Shown here: positions 1 through 5,966 of the stretch, piece by piece | Numbering within the stretch: the stretch's first letter is position 1 | How the letters are laid out: each line of letters begins with the position of its first letter | NCBI GenBank assembly: GCA_002439665.1 | Contig: DJPC01000171.1 | Coordinates: forward strand, 1 to 5,966 | Length of the DNA stretch: 5,966 nucleotides | From: Dialister sp. UBA6422 | GTDB taxonomy: Bacteria; Bacillota; Negativicutes; Veillonellales; Dialisteraceae | Direction: 5' to 3' | The notes under the pieces: generated by a model | Told to the model about the DNA's origin: nothing | What the model saw: only the letters and a program-made list of their open reading frames with translations | The model's database searches: none | Made by a program: the position numbers and the translations under genes

Positions 1-2903
1 CTTCTACCAGTAACTCCAATGGCACCTATTCTTTGAGTGTACAGTTCTTGACTGGTACTGACTCTGATATGGCTGCCATTCGTGTCCAGAATGGCGTCAC
101 CGCATCAGATGCATCTCTTCCAGATACGGTTCGTTCCATTGGTGTCACCACCAAGAAATCTTCTGGGGATATGGCACTGGTTATTGGTTTGGTTTCTCCA
201 AATGGTACCTATGATGAGGTATTTTTGAAGAACTACTTCAGCATGAACTATTTGGATGAATTAAAATCTATCAAGGGCGTAGGCAACGTACAGGAATTCG
301 GTTCTGACTTTGCTATGCGTATCTGGATGGATCCGACCAAAATGGCTCAGAATAAGATCACTGCATCCGAAGTCATTTCTGCGGTTTCTTCTCAGAACCA
401 GCAGGTAGCTGCTGGTAATATCAGCAGTGCGCCAGTGGATAAAGATTCTTCCTTCCAGTATGTAGTCACTGCTAAAGGTCGTCTAGTCACAGAAGAAGAA
501 TTTGGAGATATCGTTCTTCGTACCAATAATGATGGTTCTCTCCTTCGTCTAAAAGATGTAGCTCGCATCGAGCTGGGGGCTAAGAGCTATGACTTTATTG
601 CTCGCTCTGCTGGACAATCTTCTGCCGTATTGGCCTTTTCTTTGACCGATGATGCCAATGCAGTAGAAACCATCGGTGCTATTAAGCAAAAATTGGAAGA
701 AGACAAGAAGTCCTTCCCAGATGATATGACCTATGTCATCTGCGCTGATAACACAGATTTCATTTATGCATCTATTAAAGAAGTACTTCATACTTTTGTT
801 GAAGCCCTTCTTATTGTAGCGATCATTGTGTATATCTTCCTCCAGAACTGGAGATCCACTTTGATTCCAATGATTGCTGTACCAGTATCACTCTTTGGTA
901 CTTTTGCTTCCTTTGCTATTCTTGGATTTACTATCAATACCTTGACCCTTTTCGCTATGGTCCTAGCTATCGGGCTGGTTGTCGATGATGCTATCGTTGT
1001 TATCGAAGCCGTGGAATACGAAATGCGGTATAACAACCTGAATGCCAAAGAAGCAACCGTAGCTGCTATGGAAAAGGTACAGAGCCCAGTTATCGGCGTC
1101 GCTGTGGTACTGGCTGCTGTATTCGTACCAGTTGCATTCCTTGGCGGTATCATGGGTATCCTCTATAAGCAGTTCGCTTTGACCATTGCGGTATCTGTAT
1201 TGATTTCTGCTTTTGTGGCTTTGTCTTTGACACCGGCACTTTGTGCGGGCATGCTGAAAGAACCACAGAAAGATTTGAAGAAAGGGCCTATTGCTCGTTT
1301 CTGGGATGGATTCAATAACTGGTTCGATAGAATGGTAGAAGTTTACGGTACTTGCCTTGAGAAATTGGGCAAAGTATTGTGGGTACCGATTGTTACTTTG
1401 GTAGGACTTTCTATAGCTGCTTTTACCATGTTCTTCCATCTTCCTACTGCATTCTTGCCACAGGAAGATAATGGGTATTTCATCAATTCCTTCTCTCTTC
1501 CAGAAGGGTCTGTCAATGTACGTACCAATGCAGTCATCACTGACTTCTTAAAAGTGATGGATGCAGATCCGGCGGTCGAACAGTCTCAGGGGGTTACAGG
1601 CTTTGATATTCTCTCCGATGGACAGAAACCAAATGCAGGTCTTTCCTTCATTAAATTAAAACCTTGGGATGAACGTACTAAGCCGTCTGAACAGCTGAAT
1701 GCGGTTATGGCAAAAGCATTTGCTTACAATGCCACCCATCCGAATGTATCTCTTATGGCTCTCAATCCACCGCCTATTCCAGGCCTTGGTGCTGCTGGCG
1801 GTTTCTCTATGTATATTCAGAATAAGAGTGGTGCGTCCAATGAAGAATTCCAGCGTGTCATTGGAGAATTCCTGGGAGCGGCTAACCAGCGTCCAGAAAT
1901 CCAAATGGCATACACCACATTCCGTATGGATACTCCTTCTTATAACTTTGATATTGATCGTGAAAAAGCACAGAGAAATGGTGTCCAAGTAGGGGATATC
2001 TTCACTGCTCTCCAGGCTTATTATGGTTCTGTTCAGATCAATGATTTCACTATTTATGGACGTAACTTTAAGGTAGTAGCCCAGGCTGATACCCAGTATC
2101 GTATGAGCCCAACGGATAATAAATTCCTGACTGTCAAGGATAATAAGGGAAATATGGTTCCAATTTCTACCTTTATTACTCCATCTAAGTCCAATTCTAT
2201 TTCCGTTATTACCCGTTATAACAACTTCCCTGCTGTTAAGATCGGTGGTCAGCAGGCTGGCGGCTATTCTTCCGGTCAGGCACTGGATGCTTTGGAAGAA
2301 GTAGCTCATCAAGTACTTCCAAATGGTTTCGGTTATGCCTTTGCAGAATCTTCTGCGCAGGAACGAGAAGCCAGTGGTAAGACAGTGTATGCATTGGCTT
2401 TGGGCATGCTCTTCGTCTTCCTGTCTTTGGCAGCGTTGTACGAAAGCTGGAAGATTCCATTCACTGTCATCTTCGGTATTCCGACCGGTTTCTTTGGTGC
2501 CTGCCTAGGGGCTATGCTCTTTAATGTATACAACGACATTTACTTCCAGATCGGTCTTTTGACCATCATTGGCTTGGCGGCTAAGAATGCGATTCTGATT
2601 GTAGAATATGCTAAAGTCCGTGTAGACCATGGCATGGAGGAATTGAAAGCAGCTGTAGAAGCATCTAAGATTCGTCTCCGTCCTATCCTTATGACCTCTT
2701 TGGCATTTATCGTTGGTAATATTCCACTGGCACTTTCTACAGGTGCAGGTTCCAATTCCCGTTCTGAAATGGGTATTGCCGTCGTATTCGGCGTACTGTC
2801 TGCTACTATTTTCCAGATTTTCATCGTTCCTATGCTCTTTGTATTCATTGAAAGAATCCATGGATTTAAAAAGCATAAGAAGATTGTGACAATGGATAAA
2901 TAA
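1..2903 (+). CDS. RND-family multidrug efflux pump inner-membrane subunit (AcrB/MexB-like, HAE1), 5'-truncated by window edge
   Basis: Proton-driven antiporter of the inner membrane; with a periplasmic adaptor and a TolC-type outer-membrane channel, such trimers export drugs, bile salts and detergents. The frame is open from base 3 to TAA 2901-2903, giving 966 residues (numbered from base 3). An in-frame TTG at 33 is not the start: the codons before it continue the family's porter domain, and about 80 N-terminal residues, including TM1, are outside the window. From memory of AcrB, residue n matches about n+79. Visible: FGSDFAMRIWM in the porter domain; TM2-TM6 near 262-410; the TM4 pair D328-D329 in GLVVDDAIVV (AcrB D407/D408); PPPIPG at 589-594; TM8-TM12 near 794-945; K861 in GLAAKNAILIVEYAK (AcrB K940); R891 in IRLRPILMTS (AcrB R971). 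The whole proton relay is therefore intact, and there is no frameshift. The DD pair favours drug (HAE1) over metal export. No TolC gene follows; an adaptor gene is expected upstream. Substrate is unknown. Confidence 0.97.
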   Translation, partial: STSNSNGTYSLSVQFLTGTDSDMAAIRVQNGVTASDASLPDTVRSIGVTTKKSSGDMALVIGLVSPNGTYDEVFLKNYFSMNYLDELKSIKGVGNVQEFGSDFAMRIWMDPTKMAQNKITASEVISAVSSQNQQVAAGNISSAPVDKDSSFQYVVTAKGRLVTEEEFGDIVLRTNNDGSLLRLKDVARIELGAKSYDFIARSAGQSSAVLAFSLTDDANAVETIGAIKQKLEEDKKSFPDDMTYVICADNTDFIYASIKEVLHTFVEALLIVAIIVYIFLQNWRSTLIPMIAVPVSLFGTFASFAILGFTINTLTLFAMVLAIGLVVDDAIVVIEAVEYEMRYNNLNAKEATVAAMEKVQSPVIGVAVVLAAVFVPVAFLGGIMGILYKQFALTIAVSVLISAFVALSLTPALCAGMLKEPQKDLKKGPIARFWDGFNNWFDRMVEVYGTCLEKLGKVLWVPIVTLVGLSIAAFTMFFHLPTAFLPQEDNGYFINSFSLPEGSVNVRTNAVITDFLKVMDADPAVEQSQGVTGFDILSDGQKPNAGLSFIKLKPWDERTKPSEQLNAVMAKAFAYNATHPNVSLMALNPPPIPGLGAAGGFSMYIQNKSGASNEEFQRVIGEFLGAANQRPEIQMAYTTFRMDTPSYNFDIDREKAQRNGVQVGDIFTALQAYYGSVQINDFTIYGRNFKVVAQADTQYRMSPTDNKFLTVKDNKGNMVPISTFITPSKSNSISVITRYNNFPAVKIGGQQAGGYSSGQALDALEEVAHQVLPNGFGYAFAESSAQEREASGKTVYALALGMLFVFLSLAALYESWKIPFTVIFGIPTGFFGACLGAMLFNVYNDIYFQIGLLTIIGLAAKNAILIVEYAKVRVDHGMEELKAAVEASKIRLRPILMTSLAFIVGNIPLALSTGAGSNSRSEMGIAVVFGVLSATIFQIFIVPMLFVFIERIHGFKKHKKIVTMDK

Positions 2904-2960
2904 TTGACAGTGCAAAGTCCCATCGTAGGGATTGGGAAATAAGATCGTTTTTTCCAACAT

Positions 2961-3010
2961 AAAACGGTATACATGCTAAGTATGTAAAACTTAGTATGTA
3001 TACCGTTTTT
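2961..3010 (+). terminator. Long inverted repeat, probable (possibly bidirectional) terminator of the efflux gene
   Basis: The arms 2961-2981 and 2989-3009 are complementary over 21 bp, with one G-U pair (G2975 against T2995), around a 7-base loop (2982-2988). The 5' arm begins with AAAA, and the 3' arm ends in a run of five T (3006-3010). This is the A-tract, stem, T-tract arrangement of an intrinsic terminator that could work in both directions. It starts 57 bases after the pump stop codon. The stem is AT-rich (about one third GC), lower than usual for an intrinsic terminator. The symmetrical core, CGGTATACAT facing ATGTATACCG, could instead be an operator for a dimeric repressor of the TetR kind, which often control RND pumps, but its position after the gene makes this less likely. 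Confidence 0.65.
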
Positions 3011-3072
3011 GTATGGAAATTAGGATATTCCATTTCGCAATCCATAGAAGAGGAAATGGGGGGACATAGATT

Positions 3073-3171
3073 ATGGAAATTGCGGAGTGGCAAAAAGTGA
3101 AGTGGCAGGCTTCTTTCAAAAATGATTTCATACCTCTAGAGATGTTTCTTCTGATGGCCGTATATTTCTAA
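3073..3171 (+). CDS. Possible 32-codon small ORF (unrecognised)
   Basis: ATG at 3073, TAA at 3169-3171. The peptide begins MEIAEWQKVKWQASF and ends in a hydrophobic stretch, PLEMFLLMAVYF. A G-run at 3058-3063 sits nine bases before the ATG and could serve as a weak ribosome binding site. The stop codon overlaps the strong AAAGGAGG that precedes the next small ORF, so the two would be translationally coupled. I recognise no family and see no clear promoter upstream. An ORF of this length can easily arise by chance, so the call rests only on the tandem arrangement. Confidence 0.22.
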   Translation: MEIAEWQKVKWQASFKNDFIPLEMFLLMAVYF

Positions 3172-3177
3172 AGGAGG
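3170..3177 (+). promoter_or_regulatory. Strong Shine-Dalgarno sequence without an established gene
   Basis: AAAGGAGG, nearly complementary to the 16S rRNA 3' end, overlaps the TAA stop of the first small ORF (3169-3171) and precedes ATG 3182 by four bases. It is as strong as the site before the mutase gene in this window, and it is the main reason to take the small ORFs seriously. Confidence 0.45.
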
Positions 3178-3181
3178 AGAT

Positions 3182-3334
3182 ATGTTTGTACCTTATATTG
3201 GTCCCTGTATCATGTATATAGCACCAATCTCTTTTTATAGGGGGAAAAACCAATTTAAATGCAAAGAAAATGGTTGTGATCTCCAGGAGGGGGATTCCAA
3301 TCACCTGGAGATCACAACCAATAGTACTTTCTAA
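3182..3334 (+). CDS. Possible 50-codon small ORF with near-ideal ribosome binding site (unrecognised)
   Basis: ATG at 3182, TAA at 3332-3334. AAAGGAGG at 3170-3177 lies four bases before the ATG, a little close but close to full anti-SD complementarity. The first ~19 residues (MFVPYIGPCIMYIAPISFY) are hydrophobic and could span or insert into a membrane; the rest is polar, with two cysteines (C27, C32). Against it: codons 31 to about 46 run through both arms and the loop of the convergent gene's terminator, and the ORF overlaps that gene's stop codon by four bases, so the C-terminal part may simply be read-through of hairpin DNA. It could be a membrane microprotein, a leader peptide, or the fossil start of a lost gene. 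No family is recognised. Confidence 0.28.
   Translation: MFVPYIGPCIMYIAPISFYRGKNQFKCKENGCDLQEGDSNHLEITTNSTF
3263..3320 (-). terminator. Intrinsic terminator of the acyltransferase gene
   Basis: The arms 3271-3287 (TGGTTGTGATCTCCAGG) and 3304-3320 are perfectly complementary over 17 bp, with a 16-base loop (3288-3303). On the minus strand the hairpin starts 10 bases after the acyltransferase stop codon and is followed by TTTTCTTT (3270 down to 3263), the expected U-rich tail. The plus strand has no T-run at its own exit (ATAGTACTTT), so termination should favour the minus strand. The loop is larger than usual, but the stem length and tail make the call firm. Confidence 0.85.
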
Positions 3335-4443
3335 ATCAGTTTATTAAAGTAAGGGATTTTCTTAATGCCCCAAGTGATCATAGCACCTAGTGCATAAGCG
3401 ATGGAGATCCAAATCACCGCATCTATGAAAGGGAAACGATATAAATAGACCAAAAGCACTTTTGAAAGGAGGAAGTGGGTGAGATTTCTAGTGATTTCTT
3501 CAAAGAGCATGACGCCCAAAGACATACTTCCCAGAAAAATCATCAGCTTTTGCCAAGATAAGGAAAGGGTGTGATGGGAGAACCAATAGCGAGCCAGAAG
3601 AAATACGAAAGCGGTGTTAAGGAACAGGAAAGAATCATAGAATCGTTCTGAAATAGCTTCAGTCATACCACCAGCGACGATACCATGGTAGTAAGTCATG
3701 GCGCCGCCTATGCAAGTCCCGAGAAGAGCGGCTAGGCCTAAACGGATGAGATTTCTTTTGGTCAGCCATTTTTCGGGGAGGACATGCTCTATCCAGTAGC
3801 CAATGATAAAGTAAAAGGTAGGTTCACTCACAGCGAGTATGGGATTGACGAAGAAATTGATTTCTGCAGTGCCCTTGAAAATCAAAAAGGAAATCACTGG
3901 CACACATCCTACGAAGAATAAATTAAGCCCGATGAGATATAGGTATAAAGTCGGCGTTAGAGCTTTTACCAATTTTCTCCAAATAGGAAGCATGAGCAAG
4001 AAGCCTATATATATGTATAAAAAATAGTAGGCAGTGGCCATATTGGAGGAATACATCATGGTAAAGAATTTCGCTACATGTCCTGGAATGGAAAGTGGTA
4101 GGTTGTGATAGAACCATATGTAATTGATGAGAGAAAAAACGAAAATGACTTGCAGGAATCTCCAGATTCTCTTTTTAAAAATCACAGAAATTGGTTCTTC
4201 TCTTCCAAGAAGCAGTGCGCCAGAAATCATAAAGAAAATGGGTACCGCTGTTTTGACCCAGAATGGGACAGCCAAATACAGGGGATAGAAAAAAGAATCC
4301 GGCCGAGCTATGAAGATGGAAAATCCTTGGGTAGCCGTATGGGTAAACATCACCAGCCAGATACAGAGAAAGCGGAGAAATTCGATGTGTAGCAGTTTCT
4401 TCTTTGGCTTCACTGGGGAGGCTGTCTTTAAATTACTATGCAT
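3331..4443 (-). CDS. Acyltransferase-3 family integral membrane protein (O-acyltransferase-like)
   Basis: Probable acyltransferase that moves an acetyl or other short acyl group across the inner membrane onto a surface glycan, lipid or similar acceptor; WecH and IcaC-type proteins are known examples, but the substrate here cannot be told. The protein has 370 residues, typical for the family. A basic tail (K12, K14-K16) leads into TM1, which carries the family signature: E21 and R24 in HIEFLRFL and the probable catalytic H35 in VMFTHTATQG. The second hallmark, VPIFFMISGALLLG, is at 67-80, followed by the usual basic loop KKRIWR. About ten hydrophobic segments run to residue 360. The C-terminal motif, normally like SxGxYLxH, reads SLGVMLFEE (308-316), lacking the usual Tyr and His. 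I chose ATG 4443 because AGAGGT lies six bases before it; ATG 4461 would add six residues but has no such site. It is monocistronic, with its own terminator, and divergent from the mutase gene. Confidence 0.9.
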   Translation of the reverse strand: MHSNLKTASPVKPKKKLLHIEFLRFLCIWLVMFTHTATQGFSIFIARPDSFFYPLYLAVPFWVKTAVPIFFMISGALLLGREEPISVIFKKRIWRFLQVIFVFSLINYIWFYHNLPLSIPGHVAKFFTMMYSSNMATAYYFLYIYIGFLLMLPIWRKLVKALTPTLYLYLIGLNLFFVGCVPVISFLIFKGTAEINFFVNPILAVSEPTFYFIIGYWIEHVLPEKWLTKRNLIRLGLAALLGTCIGGAMTYYHGIVAGGMTEAISERFYDSFLFLNTAFVFLLARYWFSHHTLSLSWQKLMIFLGSMSLGVMLFEEITRNLTHFLLSKVLLVYLYRFPFIDAVIWISIAYALGAMITWGIKKIPYFNKLI

Positions 4444-4449
4444 AATAGG

Positions 4450-4455
4450 ACCTCT
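4450..4455 (-). promoter_or_regulatory. Shine-Dalgarno site fixing the acyltransferase start at 4443
   Basis: On the minus strand AGAGGT ends six bases before ATG 4443. The alternative in-frame ATG at 4461 lies upstream of this site and is preceded only by a weak A-rich stretch. If transcription starts about seven bases after the -10 box (near 4469), ATG 4461 would have only about eight leader bases, too few for a normal ribosome binding site, whereas ATG 4443 has about 26. Confidence 0.7.
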
Positions 4456-4475
4456 TTTCATTGATATTCTTTGTA

Positions 4476-4484
4476 ATCATAGCA
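4476..4484 (-). promoter_or_regulatory. Extended -10 promoter element for the acyltransferase gene
   Basis: On the minus strand the sequence TGCTATGAT combines a TGN extension with TATGAT, five of six matches to TATAAT. The hexamer 17 bases upstream, TTTTCC, is a poor -35 box, as is common for extended -10 promoters. The predicted start of transcription is near 4469, giving a leader of about 26 bases to ATG 4443. Confidence 0.5.
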
Positions 4485-4533
4485 TATCTATAGGACTTGG
4501 AAAAGCAACTTACCATGTATTAGCCCAAACATA

Positions 4534-4542
4534 TGCTATAAT
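4534..4542 (+). promoter_or_regulatory. Extended -10 promoter element for the phospho-sugar mutase gene
   Basis: TGCTATAAT combines a perfect TATAAT (4537-4542) with a TGN extension. The hexamer 17 bases upstream, CATGTA (4514-4519), is a poor -35 match, so the TGN extension probably carries recognition. The predicted transcription start is near 4549, giving a leader of about 27 bases with the ribosome binding site in it. No operator or riboswitch is visible in so short a leader. Confidence 0.7.
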
Positions 4543-4561
4543 AGAAAAAATCATTATATGT

Positions 4562-4568
4562 AAAGGAG
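4562..4568 (+). promoter_or_regulatory. Shine-Dalgarno site fixing the mutase start at 4576
   Basis: AAAGGAG lies seven bases before ATG 4576. A second in-frame ATG at 4570 begins one base after this site, too close for initiation, so 4576 is the better start; the difference is only two residues (Met-Ala). Confidence 0.8.
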
Positions 4569-4575
4569 AATGGCC

Positions 4576-5966
4576 ATGAATTATAAAGACCGTTACCATG
4601 ACTGGATGTCTTGGGCTGACGACAAAACAAAGGATGAATTAAGAAGTCTCACCGATGAAAAGAACATAGAAGATCGGTTTTATAAAGATTTAGAATTTGG
4701 TACCGCTGGGCTTCGTGGCATTATGGGCGCTGGAAGCAATCGAATGAATCGTTATACTGTGGCAAAGGCTTCTAAAGGATTGGCTGATTATTTGAAAGCT
4801 ACTGCAAGGGAAAGTATTTCACAGGGAGTGGTCATTGCCTATGATTCCCGTAACCATTCACAGGAATTTGCCAAAGTAGCAGCAAACGTGCTGACCAGCG
4901 CGGGGATTCCAGTGAAACTCTTTAAAGAATTGGAACCTATCCCGGTACTTTCTTTTGCGGTGAAACATTTTCATGCCCTAGGTGGCGTAGTGATTACAGC
5001 CAGTCACAATCCACCGGAATACAATGGCTATAAAGTGTATGGTCCCAATGGAGCCCAGCTGGTGCCCAAAGATGCAGACATTCTTACCTCTTACGTAGAA
5101 TCTATCACCGATTTGGCCCATATCCCAGATGAAGGAAATAAAAATCTCTTGACCCTCCTAGACCAGGATGTGGTGGATCTTTTTATTACTACCATTTTTA
5201 AAGAATCTTTTTATAAAGGAAATCCACCTGCTTTATCTATTGTGTATACTCCTATCCATGGGAGCGGTTCTAAACCAGTACAGAAAATTTTGAAAAAAGC
5301 AGGATTTTCTACGGTCTATGTGGTTAAAGAACAAGAAGAGCCTAATGGAGATTTTCCTACCGTTTCCTCTCCCAATCCGGAAAATGAAGATGCCCTTTCC
5401 ATGGGGATCGCACTGGCTAAAGAAAAGAAAGCAGATATTGTGATAGGGACAGATCCTGACAGTGACCGTATCGGAGCAGCTGTCAAGAAAGGGGATGACT
5501 TTGTCCTCATTTCTGGCAATCAGATGGGGGCGCTTTTGACCTATTTCATCTTGACCACCAGAAAAGATCAATTGACTCCTGCCTCTACCATGGTAAAAAC
5601 CGTCGTAACAGGTGAATTGGGGGCGGAAATCGGACGTCATTTTGGTATCCAAGTGGTAGAAACCCTCACAGGATTTAAATATATTGGTGAAAAAATTTCC
5701 CAGTGGGAAAAAGACCCTCATCACGATTTTGTCATTGGCTATGAAGAAAGCTATGGATACCTGGTAGGGACCCATGCGCAGGACAAAGATGCGGTAGTAT
5801 CTGCTATGGTGATTGCAGAAATGGCGGCTTATTTCAAAAAGCAGGGAAAGACTTTGGTGGACGTTTTAGAGGATCTGTATAGTACTTATGGGTATTACTA
5901 TGATAAAACCACTTCTTATACATTGAAGGGATTAGAGGGACTCACTAAAATCAAGCACATCATGGA
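4576..5966 (+). CDS. pgcA: Phospho-sugar mutase (phosphoglucomutase/phosphomannomutase, PgcA/PGM2-like), 3'-truncated by window edge
   Basis: Cytoplasmic alpha-D-phosphohexomutase that interconverts glucose 1-phosphate and glucose 6-phosphate (some members also use mannose phosphates), feeding UDP-glucose and envelope glycan synthesis. The 463 visible residues closely resemble Bacillus subtilis PgcA as I remember it, including FYKDLEFGTAGLRG at 35-48. The phosphorylated active-site serine is S143 in TASHNPPEYNGYK (141-153). The magnesium loop is GTDPDSDR at 291-298 (D293, D295, D297, R298). The sugar-binding loops are LTGFKYIGEK at 364-373 and GYEESYGYL at 388-396. All catalytic elements of domains 1-3 are intact. 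About 110 residues, including the domain-4 phosphate-binding RxSGTEP loop, should lie beyond the window. The frame is open to the last base. It has its own promoter and is divergent from the acyltransferase gene. The symbol follows the B. subtilis homologue; glucose versus mannose preference cannot be settled from sequence. Confidence 0.95.
   Translation, partial: MNYKDRYHDWMSWADDKTKDELRSLTDEKNIEDRFYKDLEFGTAGLRGIMGAGSNRMNRYTVAKASKGLADYLKATARESISQGVVIAYDSRNHSQEFAKVAANVLTSAGIPVKLFKELEPIPVLSFAVKHFHALGGVVITASHNPPEYNGYKVYGPNGAQLVPKDADILTSYVESITDLAHIPDEGNKNLLTLLDQDVVDLFITTIFKESFYKGNPPALSIVYTPIHGSGSKPVQKILKKAGFSTVYVVKEQEEPNGDFPTVSSPNPENEDALSMGIALAKEKKADIVIGTDPDSDRIGAAVKKGDDFVLISGNQMGALLTYFILTTRKDQLTPASTMVKTVVTGELGAEIGRHFGIQVVETLTGFKYIGEKISQWEKDPHHDFVIGYEESYGYLVGTHAQDKDAVVSAMVIAEMAAYFKKQGKTLVDVLEDLYSTYGYYYDKTTSYTLKGLEGLTKIKHIM

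Larger units (their letters stand above)
2904..3330. other. 427-base intergenic region between convergent genes
   Basis: This gap separates the pump gene from the convergent acyltransferase gene and is long for two convergent genes. It holds a 21-bp inverted repeat (2961-3009), two tiny tandem plus-strand ORFs (3073-3171 and 3182-3334), and the acyltransferase terminator (3271-3320). A perfect TTGACA box lies at 2904-2909, directly after the pump stop codon, but I see no -10 box at a usable distance. A 10-bp direct repeat, TATGGAAATT, occurs at 3012-3021 and 3072-3081. I recognise no tRNA, riboswitch or known small-RNA fold. It may be a decayed gene region or host a small transcript. Confidence 0.6.

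Noticed and set aside
33..35. TTG as the start codon of the efflux gene
   Set aside because: The frame is open to the window edge, and the ten codons before it match the family's porter domain just before the FxxGTDxD stretch; the gene simply begins outside the window.
1656..2312. 218-codon minus-strand ORF inside the pump gene
   Set aside because: It lies wholly opposite conserved RND periplasmic-loop sequence and its product has no recognisable features.
2904..2909. Perfect TTGACA -35 box directly after the pump stop codon
   Set aside because: No TATAAT-like hexamer occurs 15-19 bases downstream; the sequence there is G-rich (TAGGGATTGGG).
2916..2953. Small hairpin AGTCCC/GGGATT followed by T6 as the pump terminator
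   Set aside because: The stem is only six pairs including a G-U pair, and the T-run begins about 15 bases after it; the 2961-3010 hairpin is far stronger.
3030..3059. CCATTTC/GAAATGG inverted repeat as a regulatory hairpin
   Set aside because: Seven bp with a 16-base loop and no supporting context; expected by chance at this scale.
2866..3093. 75-codon minus-strand ORF over the pump 3' end and hairpin
   Set aside because: It uses a TTG start without a ribosome binding site, crosses the 21-bp inverted repeat, and overlaps the pump coding region.
3197..3236. ATTGGT/ACCAAT stem followed by T5 as a plus-strand terminator for the small ORFs
   Set aside because: The stem is six bp with a 20-base loop and lies inside the second ORF; too weak to call.
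4310..4579. 89-codon plus-strand ORF ending in an ATGA overlap with the mutase start
   Set aside because: Half of it is antisense to the acyltransferase gene, it crosses both promoters, and it has no family resemblance; the ATGA overlap is coincidental.
5233..5775. 180-codon minus-strand ORF inside the mutase gene
   Set aside because: It is a shadow of a clearly recognisable coding frame that carries all catalytic motifs of the mutase.

Overview
The window looks like part of the chromosome of a low- to mid-GC, Gram-negative-type Firmicute (class Negativicutes; Dialister, Megasphaera or Veillonella relatives are the natural candidates). This is inferred from two things together. The first is an RND drug-efflux pump, which makes sense only in a cell with an outer membrane. 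The second is a Bacillus-PgcA-like phospho-sugar mutase behind a strong AAAGGAG ribosome binding site. The genus cannot be settled from the sequence alone.

Layout: (1) bases 1-2903, plus strand: the 3' ~92 % of an AcrB/MexB-type (HAE1) RND inner-membrane efflux pump; its N-terminus lies outside the window. (2) bases 2904-3330: a 427-base gap with a 21-bp inverted repeat just after the pump gene (probable terminator), two tiny tandem plus-strand ORFs of doubtful reality (32 and 50 codons, the second with a near-ideal ribosome binding site), and the terminator of the next, convergent gene. (3) bases 3331-4443, minus strand: a polytopic acyltransferase-3 family membrane protein, probably acylating a surface glycan or another envelope molecule. 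(4) bases 4444-4575: a compact divergent promoter region with two nearly identical extended -10 boxes facing outward. (5) bases 4576 to the end, plus strand: the first 463 residues of a phosphoglucomutase/phosphomannomutase, truncated by the window edge.

The genes do not form one operon: the pump ends at its own terminator, the acyltransferase converges on it, and the mutase is divergent from the acyltransferase. All three are compatible with cell-envelope biology (efflux across two membranes, acylation of surface polymers, sugar-phosphate supply for glycan precursors), but a direct functional link is inference. I found no mobile element, CRISPR array, tRNA or rRNA, and no convincing new multi-gene system. 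The least explained sequence is the gap at 2904-3330.
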